A DNA stretch of 64,000 bases from Piscinibacter sp047600445 (GCF_047600445.1 NZ_JASGKT010000002.1:2982266-3046265), one strand, 5' to 3'. Shown: positions 45,843-54,685, counted from the first letter of the stretch. Notes: generated by a model from the sequence alone, not told the origin. A program made the numbers and translations.

Positions 45843-46376
45843 TCAGCCCAGGAAATCCGGCGTGCCCCCCGCCTCATCCCAATAGGCGGCCAAGCCCATG
45901 TCCTCGCACAGCCGGAGAAAGCGCGGATGCTGGCGCAGTTCGGCGGCAACCGGCAGGAACAGCATCTGCGTGATGCGGCGGTGCTGGTCGGTGATCGAGG
46001 GGTCGCTCGCGGTCTTGTGCACGCCCACGCTGACGCTTCCGCGCCGCAGCAGGTAGCCCTCGGCGACCCGCATCGCGGCATCGGGCTCGCCCAGCCCGGC
46101 GAGGTGGATCACCGCCGCGAGGCTCTGGGTGGGGCCGAGTTCGGCGGCGCGCAGGTTGTGCTCGACCGCCTGCGGCCGCAGCGCCGGATCGACGAGCGCG
46201 CCCAGCGTGACTTCGAGCCTGGCCAGCGTCGGCGGCGGGAGGTCCGGCCGGGCCGATGCTTCGCCGAGCTGCTGCATCGCCTGCCGCGCGCGCCCCGAGA
46301 AAGCCAGGCTCCACAGCCGCGCGAACCAGATCGCGGGGTGCGGCCGGCGCCACCATCTCCGGTTTCGGGCTCGCAA
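45843..46376 (-). pseudogene. C-terminal fragment of a TPR-containing protein
   Basis: About 177 residues of open frame resembling the C-terminal tetratricopeptide region of adenylate-cyclase-like or winged-helix signalling proteins: AIWFARLWSLAFSGRARQAM, then helical repeats, ending HPRFLRLCEDMGLAAYW. The frame begins at a TTG with no ribosome site and no ATG in its first third, and no N-terminal domain is encoded upstream. It is most simply a truncated remnant. It converges on the IclR gene with an 18-base gap. Confidence 0.5.
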
Positions 46377-46549
46377 GCGACGGCTCGATCGGCCGAGGCA
46401 ACACCCTCGTCAGCGGAGTCGCCGCCGATCCCAGCGCCGCCAGCAGGTGACGACCGATCGGCTGCCGATGGACAGCCTGCAAGGGCTGGCTTCCGTGGGA
46501 GATTGAAGCGCGCGTGCAGCGCAGTTCGGGAAGCTTCGACTCCGGTGAT

Positions 46550-46569
46550 TTGGTATCGTAGATTACCAA
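46550..46569. promoter_or_regulatory. Inverted repeat TTGGTA-N8-TACCAA
   Basis: Six-base perfect arms in a 222-base gap, 30 bases before the FAD oxidoreductase ATG. The location suits a repressor site overlapping a promoter. Nothing else was recognised in 46377-46549. Confidence 0.35.
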
Positions 46570-46599
46570 TTCGACGCGGCACGCCGCCGCCGGGCTTCC

Positions 46600-47907
46600 A
46601 TGAAGATCATCGTCATCGGTGCCGGCCTGTCGGGCCTGACGGCGGCGCTGCGGCTGCGGCAGCGCGGCCACGAGGTGCTGGTCGTCGAGGCGCAGGCGCA
46701 TGCCGGCGGGCGCTGCAAGGCGGTGCGGCGCGACGGCTTCCTGATCGACACCTGCCCCGAGCTGGCCGCGAGCAGCTACCGGCGCTGGCTGGCGCTGATC
46801 GACGAGGTGGGCCTGGGCGGCGAGCTGGTCGATTGCCCGAGCGTGATGAGCATGCTGCGCGACGGCCGCCTGATCGACATCGACCTCGCCAAGCCCTGGA
46901 CGCTGGCCGCCACGCCGCTGCTGTCGTGGCGCGCCAAGCTCGCGCTGCTGCGCGGCCTGTGGCGCCTGCGCGGCCCGTTGCGCGCGGTGCCGCACTACCT
47001 GCTCGACGACGTGCGGCTCGACGATCCGCACAACAACGCGCGCGCGGTGGCGATGCGCGCCTTCGGCGCCGAAGTCACCGACCTGCTGCTCGAGCCGCTG
47101 CTGCGGCCGATCGGCGGCGTGACGCTGGACATGATGTCCTCGCTGATGGTGCCCTACACGCTGTCGGACTGGAGCCGCATGGTCACGCTGCGCGGCGGCC
47201 TGGACAGCCTACCGAAGGCGCTCGCCGAGCGGCTGCCGGTGCGCTACGGCAGCAGCGTGCACCGTGTGCACGCCGACAGTGCCGGCGTGCGGCTGGACGT
47301 GCACGAGGCCGGCGGCGGCACCGCCGAACTGCGCGCCGACAAGTGCCTGATCACCGCCCCCTACGACCAGGCCGAGGCCATGTACCCGCGCCTGGCCGAG
47401 CTGGCCGGCGACTACCGGCAGACCATGCAGTTCATGCGCATGATCGACGTGAAGCTGGCCTACGGCCGGCCGACGCGCAGCCGCGCCGCCTGCGTGATGC
47501 TGTCGACGCAGGCGAGCCGCGACATCAACGTGGTCTCGCTGGCGCACAACAAGTGCGCCGACCGCGCGCCGCCCGGGCACGCGCTGTTCTCGGTGTTCAC
47601 CGAGCACAAGGAGTACGCGCGCCTGGCCGCGATGGCCGACGACGATCTCGTCGCGATGCTCGCCGCGCAGGTCGAGGCGCTGTATCCGGAGGTGCGCGGC
47701 GCGCTGCTGTTCAGCCGCGTGGCGCGCCAGGAGCGCGTGAGCTACGTACCCGATGCCGGCTTCTTCCACCGCACGCGCCGGCTGTGGGACGCCGTCGGCA
47801 CCGACCCGCGCGTGCAGCTCGGCGGCGACATCTTCATGTTCGGCGGCATGGAGGCGGCGGTGGCCAGTGGCGAGCGTGCGGCGGCGCGGCTGGCCCAGGC
47901 CCACTGA
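46600..47907 (+). CDS. FAD-dependent amine-oxidase / phytoene-desaturase-like oxidoreductase
   Basis: A 435-residue flavoprotein. The dinucleotide motif IVIGAGLSGLTAALRLRQRG opens the protein, followed by VVEAQAHAGGRC, the second FAD contact of the amine oxidase superfamily. The C-terminal LGGDIFMFGGMEAAVASGERAAARL corresponds to the FAD-closing motif. Relatives include protoporphyrinogen oxidase, carotenoid desaturases and monoamine oxidases; the sequence does not distinguish these. It appears monocistronic and points toward the tRNA gene terminator. Confidence 0.87.
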   Translation: MKIIVIGAGLSGLTAALRLRQRGHEVLVVEAQAHAGGRCKAVRRDGFLIDTCPELAASSYRRWLALIDEVGLGGELVDCPSVMSMLRDGRLIDIDLAKPWTLAATPLLSWRAKLALLRGLWRLRGPLRAVPHYLLDDVRLDDPHNNARAVAMRAFGAEVTDLLLEPLLRPIGGVTLDMMSSLMVPYTLSDWSRMVTLRGGLDSLPKALAERLPVRYGSSVHRVHADSAGVRLDVHEAGGGTAELRADKCLITAPYDQAEAMYPRLAELAGDYRQTMQFMRMIDVKLAYGRPTRSRAACVMLSTQASRDINVVSLAHNKCADRAPPGHALFSVFTEHKEYARLAAMADDDLVAMLAAQVEALYPEVRGALLFSRVARQERVSYVPDAGFFHRTRRLWDAVGTDPRVQLGGDIFMFGGMEAAVASGERAAARLAQAH

Positions 47908-47931
47908 TCCCGGGATGCACCCTAGAAACGC

Positions 47932-47956
47932 CGAAGCCCGCACGAGGCGGGCTTCG
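47932..47956 (-). terminator. Terminator after tRNA-fMet
   Basis: CGAAGCCCGC, five-base loop, GCGGGCTTCG: a perfect 10-bp stem. On the minus strand a T-containing stretch (GTTTCT) follows. It ends the tRNA transcript and may serve the convergent FAD oxidoreductase gene as well. Confidence 0.65.
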
Positions 47957-47966
47957 TTCCATTCGG

Positions 47967-48043
<77 letters not shown>

Positions 48044-48055
48044 ACTGAGCCTGTG

Positions 48056-48061
48056 AGTATA
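48056..48061 (-). promoter_or_regulatory. -10 box TATACT of the tRNA-fMet promoter
   Basis: TATACT on the minus strand, 12 bases before the tRNA 5' end. The -35 position shows no good match (TACCCA-like). The promoter overlaps the upstream region of the divergent gamma-glutamyltransferase gene. Confidence 0.45.
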
Positions 48062-48090
48062 GCAGCACTGTGCGTTTTGGGTACGGAAGC

Positions 48091-50076
48091 ATGCATGATG
48101 CGCCTTCCATGATGTATCGGGCTCCCGCATCCGCCGCCGTCCTCGCCGCACTCGCCCTGTCTGCTTGCGCCGGCTTCAATCGCAGCCGGCCACCGATTGC
48201 CGACCTCGCCTGCCGGGTGTCCGGGCCGGACGGCGCGGGTGTCGTCGTCGGCTCGGGCGTGCCGGGCGATTCCTCGCTGCCCGAGCCGGGGTCGGGGTAC
48301 CGCACGGGCCTGCAGGTCCGGTACGCGCGCACGTACATGGCGTCCACGTCGAACGCCTACGCCAGCGCCGCGGGCTGCGCGGTGCTGAAGAAGGGCGGCA
48401 CGGCGGCCGACGCGGCGGTGGCGGTGCAGGCGGTGCTCGGCCTGACCACGCCCGAGGCCACCGGCCTCGGCGGGGGCGGCTTCGTGCTCTATTACGACGC
48501 CGCCGCCCGAGCGGTGCAGGCCTACGACGGCCGCGAGTCGGCGCCGGCCGCCGCGACCGAGAACGACCTGCGCTACGTCGACGCCGCCTCCGACCGGACG
48601 ACGCCCCGGCCGAGCGCCCGCGCGAGCGGCCGCTCGATCGGCACGCCCGGCATCCCGCGCCTGCTCGAGAAGCTGCACAAAGACCACGGCCGGCTCGCCT
48701 GGAAGGATCTCTTCGCCGACGCGATCGGCCTCTCGACCCGCGGCTTTCCGATCGGCGCCCGGCTGGCCTCGGCGATCGCCGCGAACGCGAGCGAGCTGAA
48801 GCGCGACCCCGAAGCGCTGGCCTATTTCTTCGACGCGGCCGGCCGCCCCAAGGCGCGCGGCACCACGCTCAGGAACCCGGCCTACGCCGACACGCTCGCG
48901 CAGATGGCCCGGGGCGGCGCCGATGCCGTCTACGGCGGGCGTATCGGCGCCGACATCGTCGCCAAGATCGGCGCGAGCACCGGCGCCGACGGCTCGGCCA
49001 TCACACCCGGCAAGACGACGCTCGCTGACCTCGCCGCCTACGAGGTCAGGCTGCGCGAGCCGGTCTGCACGCGCTATCGCGCCCACTGGGTCTGCGGCAT
49101 GCCGCCGCCGAGTTCGGGCGGCATCGCGGTCGCCTCGGCGCTGGGCATCCTCGAGAACTTCGACCTCGCGCCGCACAAGCCGGCCGCCGTCGACCTCGAA
49201 GGCGGCAGGCCCACGGTGGCCGGCGTGCACCTCGTCAGCGAGGCCGAGCGGCTGGCTTATGCCGACCGCGATCTCTACGTCGCCGACACCGACTTCGTGC
49301 CGCTGCCCGGCGGCACCTGGCAAACGCTGCTCGACAAGGGCTACCTCCACAGCCGCGCCGGGCTGATCAATCCCGGCGCCAGCATGCGCACGGCGCGGGC
49401 GGGCGTCTTCCCGGCGACCGCGCCCAGGGGCCTGGACCCGGCGCCCGCCGAGCACGGCACCAGCCAGTTCACCATCGTCGATGCGAGCGGCAACGTGCTG
49501 AGCGCCACGACGACGGTGGAATCGAGCATGGGTTCGTTCCACATGACACACGGCTTCCTGCTGAACAACCAGCTCACCGACTTCTCGGCCGCGCCGGCCG
49601 ATGCCTCGGGCACGCCGATCGCCAACCGCGTGCAGCCCGGCAAGCGCCCGCGCAGCTCGATGGCGCCCACCATCGTCTTCGCGATGGCGGCCGACGGCTC
49701 GCGCGGCGACTTCGTGCTGGCCACCGGCTCGCCCGGCGGCGGCAGCATCCCGCAGTACGTCGTGAAGGCGCTGGTCGGCGCGCTCGACTGGGGGCTGGAT
49801 GCGCAGCAGTCTGCCAACCTGGTGGACTTCGGCGCCCGCAACGGCCCGACCACCACGCTGGGCGGCGAGCATCCCCACATCGACGGCTCCCACGATGGCA
49901 ACGACGGCCCGCTCGTCGTCGGCCTGCGCGCGCTCGGCCACACGGTCTCGACCCGCGCGCAGGCCAGCGGCGTCAACACCGTCATGCGCGTGCGCCTCGG
50001 CGGCGTGCCGGCGCTGGCGGGCGGCACCGATCCGCGCCGCGAGGGCATCGTGCTGGGCGACGGCTTCGTGCCCTAG
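48091..50076 (+). CDS. Gamma-glutamyltransferase (lipoprotein form)
   Basis: About 661 residues, an Ntn-hydrolase that is made as a precursor and self-cleaves before a catalytic Thr. Here that is Thr457 in EHGTSQFTIVD; the small subunit follows, with SSMGSFH and GSPGGGSIPQYV. Large-subunit motifs include TSNAYASAAG and TGLGGGGFVLYY. The N-terminus has a lipobox (LALSAC, Cys26), so the enzyme is probably anchored in the periplasm. It would hydrolyse glutathione or gamma-glutamyl compounds. Starts at 48091, 48109 or 48112 are all possible; 48091 has the better upstream GGAAG. Confidence 0.92.
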   Translation: MHDAPSMMYRAPASAAVLAALALSACAGFNRSRPPIADLACRVSGPDGAGVVVGSGVPGDSSLPEPGSGYRTGLQVRYARTYMASTSNAYASAAGCAVLKKGGTAADAAVAVQAVLGLTTPEATGLGGGGFVLYYDAAARAVQAYDGRESAPAAATENDLRYVDAASDRTTPRPSARASGRSIGTPGIPRLLEKLHKDHGRLAWKDLFADAIGLSTRGFPIGARLASAIAANASELKRDPEALAYFFDAAGRPKARGTTLRNPAYADTLAQMARGGADAVYGGRIGADIVAKIGASTGADGSAITPGKTTLADLAAYEVRLREPVCTRYRAHWVCGMPPPSSGGIAVASALGILENFDLAPHKPAAVDLEGGRPTVAGVHLVSEAERLAYADRDLYVADTDFVPLPGGTWQTLLDKGYLHSRAGLINPGASMRTARAGVFPATAPRGLDPAPAEHGTSQFTIVDASGNVLSATTTVESSMGSFHMTHGFLLNNQLTDFSAAPADASGTPIANRVQPGKRPRSSMAPTIVFAMAADGSRGDFVLATGSPGGGSIPQYVVKALVGALDWGLDAQQSANLVDFGARNGPTTTLGGEHPHIDGSHDGNDGPLVVGLRALGHTVSTRAQASGVNTVMRVRLGGVPALAGGTDPRREGIVLGDGFVP

Positions 50077-50093
50077 GCTTCGGCACCGGTCGC

Positions 50094-50112
50094 ACATCGG
50101 GTTAGCCGATGT
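50094..50112 (+). terminator. Hairpin downstream of gamma-glutamyltransferase
   Basis: ACATCGG, GTTAG loop, CCGATGT, 17 bases after the stop codon. No T-run follows, so termination efficiency is doubtful. Confidence 0.35.
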
Positions 50113-50233
50113 ATCGCCGCGCGCCCTTTGGATACACCTGTTGACGCAACCGGGGCCGGTGCGCCCGGGAGCCCTCCAGAATCGGATCGGCATCACGCAT
50201 CCGTTTCCAATGCATCGAGGAGGAGTCCCCACC

Positions 50234-51733
50234 ATGTCCTGGCGCATGCCCCTTCCCGCCCTGGCCGCCCTGGCGCTGGCCCTGGGCGCGGCCGCCCCGG
50301 CGGCCCACGCGCTCGACTGCGCGCAACTGGCCACCCCCATCTACCAGGCCGTCAACCCGAACTCGCAGGCCAACCTGCTCACCCGCTGGTCGAACGAGGT
50401 CGACAGCGCCCGCGCCAAGTACGGCTTCGCCGACGTGCGCGGCGAGGTCTTCAAGGCCGCGACGGCGCCCGGCGACGGCCTGCTGGCGGTGCACCGGCTC
50501 TACCGGCCGGGCAGCAACGACTTCGTCTGGATCACCAACCCGGCCGAGATCGCCAGCGCCGTGGCGCGCTACGGCTACGTGGACCAGGGCGCGAACTTCT
50601 ACGCCGCCGCGGCACCGGCCGCCTGCGCGCAGCCGGTGTTCCGGCTGCTCAAGGGCGCCATGCACCGCCACGCCACCACCGAGGCCGAGCGCGACGCCCT
50701 GGTGGCCGCCGGCTGGCGCTACGAGATGGTGAGCTTCTACGCCGCGCGCCGCACCAGCACGCCGCCGCCGGTGGCGTCGACGAAGTTCTCGATCGCCATG
50801 ATCCCCGACACCCAGAACGAGGTGCAGTTGCTCTACCCCGGCAGCAGCGGGCGGCGCCTGAACGACTGGCGCATCCAGATGCGCAACCAGTGGCTGGTGA
50901 CGCAGCGCGAACCGCTGAAGCTGGCCTTCGTCGGCCACACGGGCGACCTGGTGAACTGGGGCGAGACCGAGGTGCCCGAGGCGCCGCAGTACACCGAGCA
51001 CCAGTACAAGGTGGCCTCGGCGGGCATGGACGTGCTGGGCGCGGCCGGCATCCCGTACGGCATCGCGCTCGGCAACCACGACACCCGCGCGGTGTGCGCC
51101 GGCGGCAGCGCCTGCCCGGGGCAGAGCGCGCATGCCAACGTGCGCCTGTCGCCGCTGTTCAACCGCTACTTCGACGGCAAGTTCACCGCGCTGGCGGGCC
51201 GGATGACCGAGGGCGAGCTGCAGAACCACTACAGCGTGTTCGAGGCCGGCGGGCTGAAGTGGCTGGCGCTGGTGGTCGAGTTCATGCCGCGCCAGGAGGC
51301 GGTCAACTGGGCGCGCGAGGTGATCGCGGCATACCCGCGGCACAACGTGATCGTGATGACGCACGCCTTCCTCGACGGCGGCGGCAACGTCATCGGCGGC
51401 AACGACGGCTACGGCGACAAGTCGCCCGCCTACCTGTGGGACACGGCGCTGAAGATGTACAGCAACGTCAAGTTCGTGTTCTCGGGCCACACCGGCGTGC
51501 AGGCGCGCCGCACGCTGACGGGCACCAACCAGAACCGGGTGGAGGCCTTCAACCAGACCTTCCACGACAACACCACGGCGCCGGTGCGCATCGTCGAGAT
51601 CGACACCGCCGCCGGCGGCGGCCGCAGCTACGTGGTGCGCCCGGCGCGCTACCAGAGCAGCGGCACGGTCATGGTGGAGCAGCCGGCGCGCGAGTACGAG
51701 GCGGCCTTCGACGGCATGAGCTTCGTGCGCTGA
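50234..51733 (+). CDS. Secreted calcineurin-like metallophosphoesterase with N-terminal repeat domain
   Basis: A 499-residue exported protein. Signal peptide at 1-26 (MSWRMPLPALAALALALGAA ... AHA). Residues about 30-175 resemble a DUF5648-type domain (LYRPGSNDFVWITNPAEI, followed by another RLLKGAMHRHATT unit). The phosphoesterase domain follows with MIPDTQ (Asp192), GHTGDLVNWGE, GNHD (281-283), VMTHAF and FSGHTG, all five metal-binding blocks. It should hydrolyse phosphoesters outside the cytoplasm. A GAGGAGG ribosome site lies upstream. The N-terminal domain call is tentative. Confidence 0.87.
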   Translation: MSWRMPLPALAALALALGAAAPAAHALDCAQLATPIYQAVNPNSQANLLTRWSNEVDSARAKYGFADVRGEVFKAATAPGDGLLAVHRLYRPGSNDFVWITNPAEIASAVARYGYVDQGANFYAAAAPAACAQPVFRLLKGAMHRHATTEAERDALVAAGWRYEMVSFYAARRTSTPPPVASTKFSIAMIPDTQNEVQLLYPGSSGRRLNDWRIQMRNQWLVTQREPLKLAFVGHTGDLVNWGETEVPEAPQYTEHQYKVASAGMDVLGAAGIPYGIALGNHDTRAVCAGGSACPGQSAHANVRLSPLFNRYFDGKFTALAGRMTEGELQNHYSVFEAGGLKWLALVVEFMPRQEAVNWAREVIAAYPRHNVIVMTHAFLDGGGNVIGGNDGYGDKSPAYLWDTALKMYSNVKFVFSGHTGVQARRTLTGTNQNRVEAFNQTFHDNTTAPVRIVEIDTAAGGGRSYVVRPARYQSSGTVMVEQPAREYEAAFDGMSFVR

Positions 51734-51736
51734 GCC

Positions 51737-52141
51737 TCAGTCGGCAGCGCCGCCGCTGGGCACGCGGCGGCGCACCACCATCATCGGCGGGTAGTTCACG
51801 TGCAGCTTGCGCTGGTGGAAGCGCTGCAGCCGCTCGATCTCGATGCGCACGCGCTCGGTGAAGCCCTTGCGCTGGCCGCGGTGGTCGTGCAGCAGGTCGT
51901 CGAAGATCGACTCGACCTCGAACTTGTCGCCCCAGGCGAGCGCCAGGCGGTTGGCGATGCGCGGGTAGTAGCGGCACAGGTGCTTGGGGTGGATGGCCGA
52001 GGGAATGCGGCGCAGCCACACGTGCGTCGGGCTTTGCAGCACGCGGTCCTGGTCGCGCTGCGGACTGCGCAGGCGCAGCCACTGCGCGTCGCCGCCGTCC
52101 GGCCCCGCCGAAATCTCGCTGGAGATATCCCCGCCGTTCAT
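51737..52141 (-). CDS. Hypothetical protein, 134 residues
   Basis: A basic, soluble protein with no recognised family. Visible features: an acidic N-terminal tail, RIPSAIHPKHLCRYYPRIANRLALAWGD in the middle, and a Lys/Arg-rich C-terminal half (RKGFTERVRIEIERLQRFHQRK). No signal or membrane segment. Only the ATG at 52141 gives a start that follows the long inverted repeat at 52153-52188. It converges on the phosphoesterase gene with a 3-base gap. Confidence 0.65.
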   Translation of the reverse strand: MNGGDISSEISAGPDGGDAQWLRLRSPQRDQDRVLQSPTHVWLRRIPSAIHPKHLCRYYPRIANRLALAWGDKFEVESIFDDLLHDHRGQRKGFTERVRIEIERLQRFHQRKLHVNYPPMMVVRRRVPSGGAAD

Positions 52142-52152
52142 TTGTCGTTCAC

Positions 52153-52188
52153 CCGTCAGGATGCGTGTTTGTGAACGCATTCTGACGG
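52153..52188. other. Long inverted repeat before the hypothetical gene
   Basis: CCGTCAGGATGCGT, eight-base loop, ACGCATTCTGACGG: 14-base arms matching at 13 of 14 positions. It lies 11 bases before the start codon of the gene at 52141, so it would be in the leader RNA or the promoter. No T-run follows on either strand. It could be an operator or a translation-blocking hairpin. Confidence 0.5.
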
Positions 52189-52303
52189 TCGGCGGCCCGG
52201 CCGCACAGCGGGTCCGCGGGCCGCGCCACGGCCACGGTGACATCCACGTGACATTGTTGGCTGGCGGCGCCGGCCGGACCTTCAAGCTAGGGGGGCGCCA
52301 ATG

Positions 52304-52327
52304 AAAAGAGCCGGCTCGCGCCGGCTC
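52304..52327 (-). terminator. Intrinsic terminator of the ribosomal protein cluster
   Basis: On the minus strand GAGCCGGC, GCGA loop, GCCGGCTC followed by TTTT, 22 bases after the rplQ stop. A textbook Rho-independent terminator. Confidence 0.88.
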
Positions 52328-52349
52328 CGTTCGTGCCCGTGGGGCAGGC

Positions 52350-52751
52350 TTATTCCGCCTTGTCGGCCTCGGCCGCCGCTTCGGCGGCCGGCTCGGGCCG
52401 GTCGACCAGCTCGACGAAGGCCATCGGCGCGTTGTCGCCGACGCGGAAGCCCATCTTCAGGATGCGCGTGTAGCCGCCCGGGCGCGCCTTGTAGCGCGGG
52501 CCGAGCTCGCCGAACAGCTTCACGACGATCGCGCGGTTGCGCAGGCGGTCGAAAGCCAGGCGCTTGTTGGCCAGCGTCGGCTCCTTGGCCAGCGTGATCA
52601 GCGGCTCGACGACGCGGCGCAGCTCCTTGGCTTTGGGAACGGTGGTCTTGATCGCCTCGTGCTCGAGCAGCGAGACGCACATGTTGCGCAGCATCGCCTG
52701 GCGATGCTCGCTGGTGCGGTTGAGTTTGCGAAGTCCGTGACGGTGACGCAT
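52350..52751 (-). CDS. rplQ: 50S ribosomal protein L17
   Basis: A 133-residue L17, opening MRHRHGLRKLNRTSEHRQAM, the conserved N-terminus. The C-terminus carries a short acidic Ala-rich tail (PEPAAEAAAEADKAE) beyond the conserved core. It binds 23S rRNA near the exit tunnel. Last gene of the alpha operon, 71 bases after rpoA. Confidence 0.98.
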   Translation of the reverse strand: MRHRHGLRKLNRTSEHRQAMLRNMCVSLLEHEAIKTTVPKAKELRRVVEPLITLAKEPTLANKRLAFDRLRNRAIVVKLFGELGPRYKARPGGYTRILKMGFRVGDNAPMAFVELVDRPEPAAEAAAEADKAE

Positions 52752-52822
52752 GGTGCTTTCCTGTCCTTATTGAACCCCGGCCGTGTCAGGTACCGGGGGG
52801 TGCACGTCGCGCTGAGCTTCGC

Positions 52823-53815
52823 TCAGCGCTTGTCCAGGCCCTGCGGGGGCCAGTTCTCCAGGCGCGCGCCCAGCGTGAGGCCACGGGAGGCGAGCACTTC
52901 CTTGATCTCGTTGAGCGACTTGCGGCCCAGGTTCGGCGTCTTCAGCAGCTCGGTCTCGGTGCGCTGGATCAGGTCGCCGATGTAGTAGATGTTCTCGGCC
53001 TTCAGGCAGTTGGCCGAGCGCACCGTCAGCTCCAGCTCGTCGACCGGGCGCAGCAGGATCGGGTCGAACTTCTGGTCGCTGCGTTCGGTGCGGCCGGCGT
53101 CGAAGAGCTGGTCGACCTGGCCTTCGAGCTGCGCGAACACCGCGAGCTGCTCCACCAGCACCTTGGCCGACGAGCGGATCGCCTCTTCCGGCGTGATGGC
53201 GCCGTTGGTGACGATCTCCATCACCAGCTTGTCGAGGTCGGTGCGCTGTTCGACGCGCGCGCTCTCGACCGTGTAGCTCACGCGCGAGACCGGCGAGAAC
53301 GAGGCGTCGAGCACGATGCGACCGATCGACTTGGTCGGCTCGTCGCCGTAGCGGCGCAGCGTGCCGGGCACGTAGCCGCGGCCCTTCTCGACCTTGATCT
53401 GCATGTCGAGCTTGCCGCCTTGCGACAGGTGCGCGATCACGTGCTCGGGGTTGATGATCTCGACGTCGTGCGGCGTCTGGATGTCGCCGGCGGTGACCGG
53501 GCCCTCGCCTTCCTTGCGCAGCACCAGCGTCACTTCGTCGCGGTTGTGCAGGCGGAACACGACGCCCTTGAGGTTCAGCATGATGTGAACCACGTCCTCC
53601 TGAACCCCGTCGATCGCCGAGTATTCGTGCAGCACGCCGGCGATGGTCACCTCGGTGGGCGCGTAGCCGACCATCGACGACAGCAGCACGCGGCGCAGCG
53701 CGTTGCCCAGCGTGTGGCCGTAGCCGCGCTCGAACGGTTCGAGCGTGACCTTGGCGCGATTGCCGCCGAGCGGCTCCACGTTGATGGCTTTGGGCTTCAG
53801 CAGATTGGTTTGCAT
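52823..53815 (-). CDS. rpoA: DNA-directed RNA polymerase alpha subunit
   Basis: A 330-residue RpoA. N-terminal assembly domain with RVTLEPFERGYGHTLGNALRRVLL (dimer interface), linker, and C-terminal domain with the UP-element/activator-contact region LKAENIYYIGDLIQRTE and SLNEIKEVLASRGLTLG. It nucleates RNA polymerase assembly. A gap of 154 bases with a strong hairpin separates it from rpsD. Confidence 0.99.
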   Translation of the reverse strand: MQTNLLKPKAINVEPLGGNRAKVTLEPFERGYGHTLGNALRRVLLSSMVGYAPTEVTIAGVLHEYSAIDGVQEDVVHIMLNLKGVVFRLHNRDEVTLVLRKEGEGPVTAGDIQTPHDVEIINPEHVIAHLSQGGKLDMQIKVEKGRGYVPGTLRRYGDEPTKSIGRIVLDASFSPVSRVSYTVESARVEQRTDLDKLVMEIVTNGAITPEEAIRSSAKVLVEQLAVFAQLEGQVDQLFDAGRTERSDQKFDPILLRPVDELELTVRSANCLKAENIYYIGDLIQRTETELLKTPNLGRKSLNEIKEVLASRGLTLGARLENWPPQGLDKR

Positions 53816-53926
53816 TGAGTCCTGTTCCTCTCAATACCCTCGGCTCGTTACACCGATAAGGCAGGGGACATGGCCGGGGATGGGTTCTCGATCGCTTCGC
53901 CCCGGCAAACGAAGCATCGCCGAGAA

Positions 53927-53952
53927 GGGTGTCGGCCTGTGGGCCGGCACCC
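53927..53952 (-). other. Strong hairpin between rpsD and rpoA
   Basis: GGGTGTCGGCC, TGTG loop, GGCCGGCACCC: 11-base arms with one G-U pair. Only TTCT follows on the minus strand. It may be a partial terminator or a processing or regulatory structure that sets the rpoA level. Confidence 0.4.
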
Positions 53953-53969
53953 CGCCTTCGTCTTCAGCG

Positions 53970-54593
53970 TTATCGGGAATACAACTCGACGATCAGCGCT
54001 TCCTTGATGTCGGCGCCGAACTCGTCGCGGTCGGGCGCCTTCTTGAACACGCCCTCGAGCTTGTTCGCGTCGACCTGCACCCAGCCCGGCATGCCCTGCG
54101 CCTCGGCCAGCTTCACCGAGTCGGTGACGCGCAACTGCTTCTTGGCCTTCTCGCGCACCGCCACGGTGTCGCCGGCCTTGACCGAGTACGAGGCGATGTT
54201 CACCACCTCGCCGTTGACCGTGATGCCCTTGTGCGAGACGAGCTGACGCGCCTCGGCGCGCGTGCTGCCGAAGCCCATGCGGTAGACCACGTTGTCCAGG
54301 CGCGATTCGAGCAGCGTCAGCAGCGTCGCGCCGGTGTTGCCCTTGCGGCGCTCGGCCTCGGCGAAGTAGCGGCGGAACTGGCGCTCGAGCACACCGTACA
54401 TGCGCTTGACCTTCTGCTTCTCGCGCAGTTGCAGGCCGAAGTCGCTGGTGCGGCTGCCGGAGGTGCGGCCGTGCTGGCCGGGCTTGGAGTCGAACTTGGC
54501 CTTGTCGCTGATCGGGCGGCGCGCGCTCTTCAGGAACAGGTCGGTGCCTTCACGGCGGGAGAGTTTGGCCTTGGGGCCGAGGTAACGTGCCAC
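53970..54593 (-). CDS. rpsD: 30S ribosomal protein S4
   Basis: A 207-residue S4 with the N-terminal ARYLGPKAKLSRREGTDL and the S4 RNA-binding domain (RLDNVVYRMGFGSTRAEARQLV). It is a primary binder of 16S rRNA. It has no zinc-finger Cys cluster, so it is the zinc-independent form. In E. coli S4 represses its operon; here an intrinsic terminator and a 141-base leader lie just upstream of rpsD. Confidence 0.99.
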   Translation of the reverse strand: MARYLGPKAKLSRREGTDLFLKSARRPISDKAKFDSKPGQHGRTSGSRTSDFGLQLREKQKVKRMYGVLERQFRRYFAEAERRKGNTGATLLTLLESRLDNVVYRMGFGSTRAEARQLVSHKGITVNGEVVNIASYSVKAGDTVAVREKAKKQLRVTDSVKLAEAQGMPGWVQVDANKLEGVFKKAPDRDEFGADIKEALIVELYSR

Positions 54594-54685
54594 GTTGATG
54601 TCCTTCGTTCAATCTGGCGCGAGCGGTTCTCGCGCGAGCCTGGCGGGTTGTTGTTGTGGGCGCTCAGGCGGTGGGCTTACAAGCG

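Noticed and set aside
53970..54593. Zinc-finger form of S4
   Set aside because: The N-terminal Cys cluster needed for zinc binding is absent.
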